Shown: piece after piece, positions 11,795 through 23,440 of the stretch
Layout of the letters: every line of letters starts with the position of its first letter
Position numbering within the stretch: the stretch's first letter is position 1
DNA from: Raphanus sativus
Lineage: Eukaryota > Streptophyta > Magnoliopsida > Brassicales > Brassicaceae
DNA length: 64,000 bases
NCBI RefSeq assembly: GCF_000801105.2
Contig: NC_079514.1
Location: 19,570,293 to 19,634,292, forward strand
Reading direction: 5' to 3'
Notes under the pieces: model-generated
Database searches by the model: none
What the model was told of the DNA's origin: nothing
What the model saw: only the letters and a program-made list of their open reading frames with translations
Translations under genes and position numbers: made by a program

Positions 11795-12542
11795 TCAGTT
11801 ATCAATCTTGGTGCTTAAAACTATATTATAGAAGGAAGACAGAGGCAGAGTATTTTGATAATGAAACTTGCTATGAGCGAATATTAGGTCAAATTAACGT
11901 GAATACTGAATGCGATTTTTAAGACAAAAATAGTGTTTGAGGATAAAATTTGAGAAAAAGACCAAGATAGCATCAAACCAAGTTTTTGTTCTAAAAATAA
12001 CATCACAAAGAGGAAAATGACCAAAATAAGTTTTATTGAAGGGTAAATATGTATTTATAACCTTGGGTTAATTAATTTAAGAATTAGGGTTTGGAGTTAA
12101 GGGGTTGGATTTTAGGAATGTGTTCAAATTTTTAAAAATAAAAAATAAATATTAAAATTTTCAAAACAAAAATGTACTATTTTGATCATTTTATTTTTTG
12201 AGTGCTATTATTATAACAAAAACTTAAAAAATACTATTTGAGAGAATTGCCCATAAAATTTTGTGAAACAAGTCCTGTTAGCATTATTTTAACTCGAATA
12301 ATCGTCAGAATTATACAGAAGAAAACCTTTCAGATAAATAACAAATTGTTATTAACAACGCTCATGAATTATGTTAAAGGAAGATAAAAATAGTGAGAAT
12401 AGCTGTGGTACTATAGCCGGCCGTCCAATGAGTATCTTGTATTATAGTATGGTTGGTATAGTGGCTGGCTTGGGAAATTAATTTTATCAAACTAAGTTCG
12501 TTTTGTTAACAGCAAATAGGCTTATAAAGAAATTAGAAGAGA

Positions 12543-12550
12543 GTATATGC
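12543..12550 (+). promoter_or_regulatory. P1BS-type element (PHR1 binding site)
   Basis: GTATATGC matches the consensus GNATATNC bound by PHR1-type factors during phosphate starvation. It lies about 70 bp upstream of a TATA box and 438 bp upstream of the PHT1 start codon, where such sites occur in PHT1 promoters. Function is inferred from consensus and place. Confidence 0.55.
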
Positions 12551-12618
12551 CTAATGTGTTGCCAAAACCATAAACAAAGATATACCCAGTAAATGATTCT
12601 GCGCTCATGTTCGCGTTC

Positions 12619-12625
12619 TATAAAT
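12619..12625 (+). promoter_or_regulatory. Probable TATA box of the PHT1 gene
   Basis: TATAAAT sits 60 bp before the 5'UTR intron donor and fits a start of transcription near 12650. Confidence 0.5.
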
Positions 12626-12686
12626 TTCCCAACATTTCTGCACTCAGAACATCTCTTCAGTCTCCTTCACACAAGCTAACGACAAG

Positions 12687-12960
12687 GTGAGGATATAGAA
12701 TTGTATGGGAAGCAACTTACGATTTATAAACTTATAAATCGACAAAATTTTGGCGTATGTAATAATCTAATGTTTAGGTACTTAAGATATTGTTTCTTTA
12801 TTAAACACATTCGTTTCTTTACGGTCTTTCTTTTAGACGTGAAGCCAAGAATCATACTAGTTTTGTTCTCTTATCCAATAGAGGGATCAGAATGTCTCCA
12901 CATTAAAATTGTACGAAGTATATCAATACAAAAGTATTTACGTTTAATGTGTGAAACCAG
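12687..12960 (+). other. 5'UTR leader intron of PHT1
   Basis: The donor GACAAG|GTGAGG and acceptor AAACCAG|GAAAG bound a 274-bp intron that ends 20 bp before the start codon. A leader intron in this place is common in plant PHT1 genes. Confidence 0.65.
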
Positions 12961-12980
12961 GAAAGACGATCAAAGCTTAG

Positions 12981-14649
12981 ATGGCCGAACAACAACTAGG
13001 AGTACTGAAGGCACTCGATCTTGCGAAAACCCAACTATACCATTTCACGGCGATTGTCATCGCCGGTATGGGTTTCTTTACTGATGCCTACGATCTCTTC
13101 TGCGTCTCCTTGGTGACCAAGCTTCTTGGCCGACTCTACTACTTCGATCCGTTGTCAGAAAAGCCTGGCTCACTTCCCCCTCATGTCGCGGCTGCAGTCA
13201 ATGGTGTGGCTCTCTGTGGGACTCTTGCCGGTCAACTCTTTTTTGGATGGCTAGGTGACAAGCTTGGAAGGAAAAAAGTGTATGGTATCACTCTGATTAT
13301 GATGATCCTGTGCTCTGTTGCTTCTGGTCTATCTTTCGGTGACAAAGCAAAGGGTGTCATGGCCACTCTCTGCTTCTTCAGGTATAAATTTTGGATTTAC
13401 TATCTTCCTTTAAAAAGATAAATGTAAACAATTTTTATTTAGGTTTTGGCTTGGATTCGGTATTGGAGGTGACTACCCTCTTTCTGCCACCATCATGTCT
13501 GAATACGCAAACAAGAAGACTCGTGGAGCTTTTATCGCGGCAGTGTTCGCCATGCAAGGCGTCGGTATCTTAGCCGGAGGTTTTGTAGCACTAGCAGTCT
13601 CTTCCATTTTCGACAAAAATTTCCCAGCTCCATCCTATGCAGTCGACAGGGCTCTCTCGACGCCTCCTCAAGCTGATTACATTTGGCGAATCATCGTCAT
13701 GTTTGGTGCACTACCTGCAGCCTTGACTTACTATTGGCGTATGAAGATGCCAGAAACTGCTCGTTACACCGCATTGGTGGCAAAGAACATCAAGCAGGCC
13801 ACACAAGACATGTCCAAGGTCCTACAAGTGGATCTTGAGATGGAGGAAAGAGCAGAGGACATCATTAAAGACCCCAGACTTAACTATTGCTTGTTCTCTA
13901 AGGAGTTCGCCAAACGCCATGGTCTTCCTCTGCTTGGATGTACATCCACTTGGTTCTTGCTTGATATTGCCTTCTACAGCCAAAACTTGTTCCAAAAAGA
14001 TATTTTTTCGGCTATCGGTTGGATCCCTAAGGCAGAAACCATGAACGGAATCAATGAGATTTACATGATTGCTCGAGCACAAACTCTCATAGCATTTTGT
14101 AGTACCGTACCCGGCTATTGGTTTACAGTTGCGTTTATTGAAATTATGGGAAGATTTGCTATCCAACTGATGGGATTCTTCATGATGACCGTCTTTATGT
14201 TTGCCATTGCCTTCCCTTACGACCACTGGATCAAACCAGACAACCGTATTGGATTTTTGGTTATGTACTCCCTCACATTCTTCTTCGCCAACTTTGGACC
14301 AAACGCAACCACCTTCATTGTACCCGCTGAGATATTCCCTGCTAGGTTAAGGTCCACATGCCATGGTATATCAGCTGCTACAGGTAAGGCTGGAGCCATT
14401 GTAGGAGCTTTTGGGTTTTTATACGCAGCTCAGCCCCAAGACAAGACCAAAACGGATGCAGGATATCCACCGGGCATTGGAGTCAAGAATTCTCTCATCC
14501 TGCTTGGTGTCATTAACTTCATTGGTATGCTCTTCACCTTTCTTATCCCTGAGCCCAAGGGTAAGTCTCTTGAAGAGCTCTCCGGTGAATCAGAAGTCAG
14601 GCAATCATTAGGCAGTCATAATGTCATATTTTCTACCAGTTCATGTTAA
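12981..14649 (+). CDS. PHT1: PHT1-family high-affinity phosphate/H+ symporter
   Basis: This protein moves inorganic phosphate with protons across the plasma membrane, chiefly in roots. Two exons (12981-13381 and 13443-14649) join in frame at Arg134 and give 535 residues, close to the usual 520-540. The start [13 protein letters not shown] and the PHT1 signature [13 protein letters not shown] (about residues 142-154) are plain. It has the 12-helix major facilitator layout with a hydrophilic central loop rich in Lys and Glu. [12 protein letters not shown] after helix 2-3 is the MFS loop motif. Exon 2 ends [11 protein letters not shown] followed by an unusual 16-residue tail ([16 protein letters not shown]), longer than in Arabidopsis PHT1;1-like proteins. 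A P1BS site, TATA box and leader intron precede it, so regulation by phosphate supply is likely. It appears intact and belongs to the PHT1;1/2/3-like group. Confidence 0.95.
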
Positions 14650-14885
14650 TTAAGTTTTCTGGTTTCGCGATGGGCGATGTGATATTTGGAATAATGCACG
14701 TCTACACTTTTTTGTTACCACATATGATCAGTCCCCATATACGGTCAATAAATACTTGGTCATTGTTATGTTTATATTTCCTTTTACATGTCTACCTCTT
14801 TCATACTTACTAAACATATTAAAACCATTTGAAACATTAATTTTACATAGCTAATCGAAGTCTCTTCATAAAAGCATTTTTATCT

Positions 14886-15180
14886 CACATGGATAGCAGC
14901 TGCTGGAGTAGGTGTAGATTTGACCTCTCGATTGTTTTTAATGTTGCTGGTTCTAGTATGGTTTGGTGTTATTCCCTTCAGGGTTGGGACTGCTCAAGAC
15001 ATTTGTTATTTAGGTCAGCTCCATTGATATTGAATTTTTCTGGAAAGGTGGAAAGAATAGACTTGTAGACATATATGGGTTTTAGGCTCTGTTTATGTCT
15101 TTGTTTTATTTTTTTTGTTTATGTTCTTTATATTTGGTTTTTTATCGACACTGTATCTCAACTTTCTTCGAGTTAAAAAA
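14886..15180 (+). mobile_element. 5'-truncated LINE 3' end
   Basis: A 295-bp fragment ends in a poly(A) run after CTTTCTTCGAGTT and is flanked by a perfect 16-bp duplication AAAAGCATTTTTATCT (14870-14885 and 15181-15196). This is a typical dead-on-arrival LINE insertion just downstream of PHT1. Confidence 0.75.
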
Positions 15181-15407
15181 AAAAGCATTTTTATCTTAGA
15201 ATAAGGTTACAAGAGAAACTAATGAAAATAAGTTAAGCTATATTATACAATACAAACATATATGGACATGGTGGCAACTAAGTCCACTAATACATGAACT
15301 TATTATATATGAAATTAAATTCATATGCATATGTATTTTCAAATATCCTATGTTTGCGAATATGCTTTCTTTTATTTATGATTTTAACTATTGATAAATG
15401 ATTATTG

Positions 15408-15705
15408 GATGTGCCTTTTCCATTGCCAAAAGTGCTCTTCAAATGCAGTGGAGTCAGTCGTATGTGGCTAGTGGAGCTCCTTCTTGGTTGCAAGAGCTGC
15501 TGTTGGATGACAAAGGCTAATCTAAGGATGTTTGATGCCTGTTTCTTCTCAGGTGGCAGTTATTTTTTGGCTCGGCTGTAGGTTGGCCGTGTATAGATTC
15601 TTTTTGGGTAGTTCCGGTCCTTGTGACCTTAGTTTATGGCTGGAAGGTTGTAAATGTTGTTACTTGGCTAGTTGGCCATTTTACAATATAATCTTTCGAG
15701 GAAAA
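15408..15705 (+). mobile_element. Second 5'-truncated LINE 3' end
   Basis: A 298-bp fragment is flanked by a 12-bp duplication AAATGATTATTG (15396-15407 and 15706-15717). The first part encodes the end of a LINE ORF2 (SYVASGAPSWLQELL, then stop). The 3' end reads AATCTTTCGAGG followed by A's. Confidence 0.75.
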
Positions 15706-15717
15706 AAATGATTATTG

Positions 15718-16547
15718 ATCTTTATGACTGTATGTATCCAGATTGTCAATCCTCAAATGTCAACTGCTAAGTGTTGAACGATTCTTTTAAAGAAAAACAA
15801 AGATAAAGAAATTTGTAGCTTCGACAATGGTGGTATTAGAACTCCTTATTTTAATTTAAGAAAAAATGAGAATATATGTTTAAAATAACAATAATGGCAT
15901 AGTTGAATCAAATATACATACATATATATATATATATATATTAGTTGGAAACTAAAAACTAAAATGGTCTCTAGATTACTTATATTTTAGTAACTCAAAT
16001 AGGATGCACATCTTTAGTTATGTTACTATAAAATCATTCCAGATAGTATTTTAATTAAATTAGAGATTGACCTGCGTCATGCACGATTATTTTTTTCATT
16101 TTAGTTTAAAAATCAAATATTATTTTCAAAATAATAAATGTTATAAGTGTGTTTTATTAAATTTAGAGATGACTTTGTTTGTAAGATTTGTCAGTGAAGT
16201 GCACACTTGGTTTTGAGATCTTAAGCACAATTTTGCTTTGTGCAAAAGAATTAGTTGAAACGAAATCATCTCAGTCATCCCAGACTAAGAATTCGGGAGA
16301 CACAATCATGTTTCTTCACAGGTTTTGATCAAGCAATCGAAGCTGTGATTTTTTATTTCCTTTGTATGTAATTAAATGGACAAAGTCGATGTTTCATTTC
16401 TTATGAGTTTTCTTAAAATTTTCTGTCATTTCAAAACCTATGTGTCATTATATTTTACTCGAGGTAGGAAAGTAAACGACTAGCATCATTATCACAGTTG
16501 CTAATAAAAATTACTTGTGGTAATTGTAATTAAAAATAAAAGGAATA
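15718..16547. other. AT-rich spacer
   Basis: No gene is seen. An (AT)n run lies near 15920-15945. Confidence 0.5.
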
Positions 16548-17817
16548 TATACTATTAAAGCAGGATCCTATTGGTTTTTTACTAAAAATACCCTTTTATT
16601 TATTAACATCGCATATTTCATTAAGAGTAATCAAGTAATATTAATAAAACATCTATATTGGGTCATTTTTTTGGATCCAGCCCACTACCTACATCATCTC
16701 TCTTAGGCCATTTGGGCCGATTAAAAAATCAAATTCAATTCTTATTTTTTTCTCCAAATTCAAATAATTTATTTTCAACCATTCTTAATATTTTGTGTAG
16801 TGAACAAAAATTAATCACTTAATTATTATTTTTTTTCTTTTTTAAATATGATTTAAGCATTCATAAAAAATTTGATTTTTTCATTGAAAAGTATAAATCT
16901 TTGTTAAAAGTATAAATTTTTTTATTAAAAAATTAACCACATAATAAAATCAATTTATCAGAGTTATACCAACTTAATTCATTAAAAAATAAAGTTTAAT
17001 TTTCTAAACATAAATACTCATTAGACCTGAATGTTCGGGTACCCATTTGGGTACGGATCGGTTCTTTCGGGTATGGGGTTTTTCAGGTTTTGAAATTAAA
17101 CCCCATTCGAGTATTATAAAAATTCGGGTCGGGTTCGAGTCGGGTCTTTCCGGGTCCGGGTGGGTTCGGTTCTCACGCATAAGAATCTGAAAAATAACTA
17201 AATAACCAAAATATCTAAAACGGGTTCGGTTATTTGTACTCAAAGTAATCAAAGTATCTGATTCGGTTCAAATTTTTGTATCCAAATTACTCAAAAGTAA
17301 CCAAAAATATCCATTCTATACAGTTTTTTGGGTAAACTTTTATCCAAACTATCATATTTTATCCAAAAATACTCAAAAGTACCGAAAATAACTACTATAG
17401 TTAACTTATAATATTAATTTAAAATATTAAAATAATTATAACTATAATTATAACATATATTTTTAGATATATATTCACATTTCGGATATCTTTGGGTACT
17501 CATCCGGTTCTCGGTTCGGGTCGGGTTCGGGACCGGTTTTTCGGATATAGCAATTTAGAACTCATTCGGATATTTACTCCGGGTCTGATCGGGTTCGGGA
17601 CCCTGATTTACAGGTCGGTTTCGGGTTGGTTCTTCGGGTCCGGATATTGTGCTCAGGCCTATACTCTTTTAAAATGAAACACGATAAAGAAAGATAAAAA
17701 GCTTAAGTTTTTTATAAAAAACAAATATATGAAAATATGACATTTACTAAATATTTGTCAATTTAAAAAAATAAAAAAAAATAAATCCGCGCTTTGAAAG
17801 CGCGGATCAAAATCTAG
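16548..17817 (+). mobile_element. Non-autonomous Helitron
   Basis: The 5' end TATACTATTAAAGCAGGAT and the 3' end, a 19-bp hairpin CCGCGCTTTGAAAGCGCGG (17787-17805) followed by ATCAAAATCTAG (CTAG at 17814-17817), fit a Helitron. The usual TC at the very 5' end is not clear. The inside is non-coding, with GGTTCGGGT-type repeats from about 17025 to 17660. It shares its 3' end type with the large Helitron ending at 39165, which may have supplied its transposase. Confidence 0.72.
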
Positions 17818-17818
17818 T

Positions 17819-18529
17819 TTATACTATTAAAACAAGATACACTTCACACGTTTTACTGTTTTTGCCCCCACCAGTTAAGCGTTTCCTTCCTTTTCATTAA
17901 GGGTAGTTTCGTACTTTCAGACCTGATTATTTCTTAACAATTTTTGGTTACGCAATAACCGGCATTTATCGCCTATTCGGATGCGTCTCATTAGGGGTAG
18001 TTTAGGACTTTCCGCACCGGTTATTTCTTAACCGTTATTGGTTACGCAATAACCGATGGTTATCGCCTACTCGGATCTGGTATCATTTAAAACAGCTTGC
18101 ACCCCGTCTTTTTACTCTCAATGCCCATGCGCTTTATCAATGCTGTCCCCTGCGGCGAGGGTAGAAACGACCTTCGATACCCGTTTACCCCTGAACCGTT
18201 TCATCGATTCCCTACATTCCGATTAGATAACCAGATCAAATAATCCTGCCATTGTTCTCCTCTCTGAAACTGCGTTGTTTTTCTCTTTTGAGACGAGTTC
18301 CATTTCGAGCATGCGTTTTTTTCTCAAACCGTTTTGTTGGTTTGGTTTTAGACCGCTTCAACCTCCGTCTCATCCGGTATACCATGATTTATTCCGTGGA
18401 ACCAAACGACAACACGGTTAGGGGTCCAATCCTTAAATTCAAACAATTCGACCTCTGCTCAACCCACGTGACTCAAACCCTGAACCCTCTAACGTAGTAT
18501 CTTATTCCATATTGACGATTAAGTGTCAC
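17819..18529 (+). mobile_element. Probable 5' terminal part of the large autonomous Helitron
   Basis: TATACTATTAAAACAAGATAC directly follows the CTAG end of the short Helitron and resembles that element's own 5' end. If this is a Helitron start, the element continues through the LTR insertion (target site GTCAC) to the RPA and Rep/helicase genes and the terminus at 39165. An open frame at 18252-18497 recurs in the second copy (24480-24725) but has no known domain. The assignment is inferred from order and end similarity. Confidence 0.45.
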
Positions 18530-19723
18530 TGATATTCGTGTTCACGCACACCAATTAACCTAATGTGCACACTACCACAATCGAATGGTATGTCGATGTA
18601 GCACTTTAAGATCGAATCCACAGAGACCAACTCTTACACTTTATTTCTATTGGATCAAAATCAAGCTAAGACAAATATGGGGTTTTGATTTAAGTAGTGA
18701 CGTGCAAGTAAAGTAAATGATTGCAAAGAGTAAATTCAAATTAAAGAGAAGCCAGTCTAGGGTTACTTCATCGGGTGCTAAAACTTGTGAGCTAAACAAT
18801 TATTCAAGTGCTAATAAGAACAGTCTAGAACTCGGATCACTCAAGTAGAACAGTCCACTGTCGTAGTACTGCTCCCTATGCTGATCGTTCTCACCGTCTA
18901 ACTGTCGTTGAGGTGAGAAGCGATCGCAAGCAATAGAGATCAGGTCCGATAGGTTCACAAAACACCCTAATATCTACTTTCGCTGATTAGAGATGCAATG
19001 CTCATTCAAAACAGATCTAGCAACCTATTACACGGTTAATGAACAGGTTAAACCTATGATCTAACATTAAGCGGCCAGTTTAATGCAAGCAATAAGAACA
19101 ATTATGAATGAAGACAATCAATGGATTCACTTATCTATGTTTAGCTCACGAAATCAACATCCTAGAACCCTAGACAAGCTAGCCGACTACTCAGCCATGA
19201 CACAAGAAAAGACAAGCATCAATACTGAATAATACTGCATAAAATAACAGAAACAAGAGATAGGGTTCAGGGGTTCTTCTCTATGGAGAGAGATAGCCTT
19301 CTCCCTTTACAAAGTAGCAAATCTCCAAGTAAAAAGCTCTAGAGTCTGTTTCTTTATGAAAAGTAGCGTAGAATGATGTAGAAAAATAGAAAAAGAAGTT
19401 ATATCAAAAGCCACAGGCGGCCAGAGAGAAAAATAGGATAATTAGGACAAATCCCGAGATGTTGTATTTTCCTTATTTTTCGGGAACAACCGCGGGATCA
19501 CTCCGTCTGCTTGTTCCGCTTGATCGGGAACAGTCATCAGACTGTTCTGCGTGAAAATCACCAAACTGCACTGTTTTCTGCTTCTTTTGTTCCAGCAGGT
19601 CCATCTCCCATCCAGTGCAACTCCAGACCTGTAATGACTCGAAAAGGACTAGAAAGACTCGATAAAGACTTGAAAACCAATTAGAAAACATATATACAAT
19701 GATGTATAAAACACCATATATCA
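18530..19723 (-). mobile_element. Athila-like LTR, left (3' LTR of a minus-strand element)
   Basis: The 1194-bp LTR begins TGATATTCG and ends CCATATATCA on the plus strand. GTCAC precedes it at 18525-18529. Immediately inside, ATTCCCCCAGACTT is the complement of a polypurine tract (AAGTCTGGGGGAAT), which proves minus-strand orientation. Confidence 0.88.
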
Positions 19724-21447
19724 ATTCCCCCAGACTTAGATCCTTGTTTGTCCTCGAACAAGACCAAGTATCAAGAACATGGAGAAAGGTTTGAAAGTGT
19801 GGGACCTCTCCTATTCTCAGCAACCATACCTTAACCACGAATCTCTGAACCATACAAGCAGTAAACTAGGACAACACACCCTTACCAAAACCCCACTTAC
19901 CGCTGTTCAAAAATCGGCTCCATACTCTACATCTCAAACCTGAAAAAGCAACACTATCGAGACAGAACTCCCTACATTCATTTAAGAGCAGCGTGAGCTT
20001 CTCATCACAGGCACTATTCAGGGTAGACGGGCTAGGTGTGGAACAGGCTAATTTTATGGTGGAGCTAAAGAGTGTTTAGGGGCTACCAACTTTTCGTAGT
20101 GGATGCAGAATATCGCGCAAAATAGTCGTGAGAGGACGGCTCAATTGATGTCCACAGCTCCTTACTCGTTTTGCTATCTCAGGAGCGACTGTTCTTTTCG
20201 TTCGGGAACAATCATCAGACTGCTCCGCTCATCTGTCTGCTCCTCATCCCTTCATATTGATACCTACTCTTCTGCTCGACCTTCCCAATGGCTCATGTAT
20301 CCTGAATTCTTCTCCTTCTCCATCACCATATGCTAAATAAAATGAAAGATAGATTTTTTTTTTTCTTTTTCTTCTTTTTTTTTTTTTTTTATTTTTTTTA
20401 ACAAAGATGGTGGGGTGACAAAAAGGAGGTAACATGTGATGTTTGGATTGCCACTGGTGGTTCTTCTGGTTCTCCACCCATGTTCTTGCACAGCTCATTG
20501 GTTATGGAGCGGTTGCTCCCTTAATCTGCTTGTTCTCCTTCTGATTGAATCTGCGCAGCAACAACGAGTAAGAGGCTGCGTCGATCCTTTCCTCTCCGAC
20601 CTTTTTGCACATATCTGCACATATAACACTGAAAAACAAATGCATGAAGGTGGAATAAAGGCTAAGGCGCAGGGTGGGAACTAGCTAAAGATGAGCTAGC
20701 CACTCAGGAACAACAAGATGGATATAAAAGATAAGAAGTCCTGAGTGTAGTTCTCGTTTCCCTGATCTAGTGCCCATAACAAGAAGAATTTCAGTCAAGA
20801 TTAGGTTTAAGTTAGGTGGAGTTGAGTCTACCCAGTGTAACCTGATCGGCTGAGAACTTCTGGAGAATCAAGTGAGAAATCTCAGGGTGTTCCAGGTCCA
20901 CATGTGTGTCTTTCGCCACTGCTAGGGTCACTGAATAAGATAACCAAAGCACGAGGTGGTTAGTGATCAACACAGAATAAGGTCCTAATTCCCACAAAAT
21001 TTTGACTGACTCAATTCTAAAAACTGACTCAAGAGAAAAACAAAAGAAAGAAACGAGTTAGTAATCGACGAAGACCCTCCCCCAGACTTACTTCAGAACG
21101 TCTCGGTGTGAAAATAAATCAGAGAGAAGGTGAAAACAAGAATTTACAATTTTTTTTTTGGGTCGAGATACTTACCTGGAGCGGGTGCTCCGAAAAATTC
21201 TGGGTGTTCTATCGCCAGATTTTCACCTGGGCGGTTGTTCTTGGCTCCTGCAGAACAGGGAGCTCCGTTTCTGCAACCCATAATTTTTCGAAGTATCTCG
21301 AATTTTTCTGCTTTTTGACCTGAAACTCAATAAACTAAAACGAAAATAAGCAAACAAAAACAAAACCAAGTTATATTTACACTTACCTGTGCGTTGTCTC
21401 CCACCAAGCGCTTGGTTAAAGTCACTAGCTTGACTTGGTGACATGGA
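19724..21447 (-). mobile_element. Non-coding 3' internal region of the Athila-like element
   Basis: Between the end of gag-protease and the polypurine tract there is about 1.7 kb without reverse transcriptase, RNase H or integrase motifs. Frames here are short and broken, with homopolymer runs (20350-20400). The element is therefore non-autonomous. Confidence 0.65.
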
Positions 21448-23440
21448 TCAGTCGGGTTGAACATGAGGGCTTGTTCCAAAACAAGCTCCATAATCAGACA
21501 TTTTCAGCTTCAAAACTCTGCTCAACAACCCTTTCACAGCAGCTTCTCCTTTCTCTTTCAGCTCATCTGTGAGAATAACTCTGACCTTGGAGAAAGGTTT
21601 AGAGGTACCCTTGCACTTTACCTCATATTCAATGGATTTCTCATCACACATACAAGGTATCAAAGTCATGGTAGGATCTCTCCTGGCCCTTTTCTTCTGG
21701 ACTTTCACATTCACCTTAGCATTCTCACTGAGTGTATGGGCATCAGTGTGAGGATCTCCATCGTGGACTTCCTTGATCTCACTGTTTTACCAAGCTCCTT
21801 CCTTGGAACAACCTTCAGCTTTTCTCCACTGAACACTGAGATGCAAGAGGCGTGTAGTTTCTGAAATCTGGTAGGAACAACCTGATAGAAGATATTCTTG
21901 TTGATGTGGGAGAAGGAGACTCTCTTATTAGGCATATCAACGATAGCTCCTACTGTAGCCATAAATGTCCTTCCTAAGATCAAAGGCATCTCATGATCCT
22001 TGTTCATCTCAACAACCTGAAATTCAGTATGGAGAACACAGTCCCCAACTTGGACAGGAAGGTTGCGAATGGTGCCATAAGGAACTGCTCTGGAAGAGTT
22101 TGCAAAAGTCAGAGTCACCTTAGAAGGCTCAACATCAGCAATGCCCAACTTGTCTACAATCGCCCTTGAGACAAGATTCACACAAGATCCAGAGTCACAA
22201 AGAGCTTCCTCAAATTCTACTCCAGCAATGGAACATGGAAAAGCAAACTTTCCAGGGTCATTAACCTTAGGCAACACCTTCAGGTGTCTATGTGGAATCA
22301 GATAGGGAACCTTAGGAACATAGACTCGCACTGGTGGAATATCAGTAGATCCGTCGGGAGCGGGAGCAGTCGCGGGAGCAGTCACTCTAGAGCTAGCAGA
22401 CTGCTCTGTTCTCTGTTCTGCGCCCAGAACAGTCTCAGCGAACAGTTGTTCCGCTTGATTTTCCTCAGATTTCTCATATCTCTGCTCGGTTGCATTACAG
22501 TGCTCAACCCTAGGATTCATCACACTTTTTCCACGAATGATCTCTTGCTGTCTTTTAACAGTTTCAGCAGTTTGAGTAAGCTGAACATCAATCCTCTTTA
22601 TGTGGTTGCTCACAGTATCATATTTTGAATTCAGCTTGGTGAACATGATGTCCATCCTGGTGTTGATGTCTGTGGTAACCTGATTCAGTGCCTTGACCTG
22701 AAGTTGCTGGCTCTGGAGCATCTGCTGCATCATAATGTTCAGATTTTTCAGATCATCTGGCGAACTGTTCCCTGCAGTCGGAGCACTCGTGGCTGGAAAA
22801 ACTTGCTGATTGCTCTGCGGGATGGTGTTCTGATACCCAGATCCTTGTGCCTGGTTGTTATGCAGTAGATGATCGACCTTAGCTGTTAGCTCATCAATTT
22901 TCTGGGTGTGTACACTGTTCCCTTTCTTGGAGCGGTTGCTCTCCTGATTCTCATTGGCTGAGCTAGCTGCCATGTTCTCAATCAGCTTGAGCGCTCCATC
23001 AGTGGTCTGAGTCATGAAGTCTCCATTGCTCTAAGAGTTTAGAGCACCTTGGTATTTCCAGTCCACCCCATCATAGAAAATGCCCATGAGGTAATCATCA
23101 TCAAATCCATGGTGAGGGCATTCTCTCTGGTAGTCATTGAAGCGCTCCCATGCGTCACAAAAAGGCTCATCATGGAGCTGTCTGAATGAAGTGATCTTGT
23201 TTCTCAATGCAGCTGTTCTCGCCTTAGAGTAGAAATGGTTGAGGAACGCTGATCGGACCTGTTCCCATGAAGTGAGAGAGCCAGTAGGGAGGGAGTTCAA
23301 CCACCGTGCAGCTTTTCCATCAAGAGAGAATGGGAATAGCATGCACTTGATGTAGTCTGGTGGCACACCATTCGCACGAGTAAAACTGCAGACTTTTTCG
23401 AAATTCTCACTATGCTCCATTGGAATTTCTGCAATCAAAG
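21448..23440 (-). pseudogene. Athila-like gag and aspartic protease, truncated
   Basis: Reading on the minus strand, 23440-23031 encodes the retrotransposon gag core (CSFTRANGVPPDYIK, LDGKAARWL, ALRNKITSF, WERFNDYQRECPHHGF). After an in-frame stop near 23031, 23015-21711 continues with a 434-residue frame holding a coiled region and a retropepsin domain (LCDSGSCVNL active-site motif, LILGRTFMATVG). A frame change near 21711 leads to a last piece ending at 21448. Gag would package RNA and the protease would mature it. The N-terminus is cut off at 23440 where the duplicated segment begins. No pol follows. It resembles gag-only terminal-repeat elements that depend on autonomous partners. Confidence 0.85.

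Larger units (their letters stand above)
17212..19723. repeat. 2.5-kb direct repeat, left copy
   Basis: This segment is nearly identical to 23441-25950; differences are scattered single bases and short indels. It spans the 3' half of the short Helitron, the 0.7-kb flank, the GTCAC site and the whole LTR. The left border falls at TATCTAAAAC and the right border is the LTR end. Confidence 0.93.

Noticed and set aside
13822..14226. Minus-strand 134-codon frame
   Set aside because: It is the antisense shadow of PHT1 exon 2.
18252..18497. 81-codon frame, repeated at 24480-24725
   Set aside because: It is shared only because the whole 2.5-kb segment is duplicated; there is no domain and no splice or promoter support.
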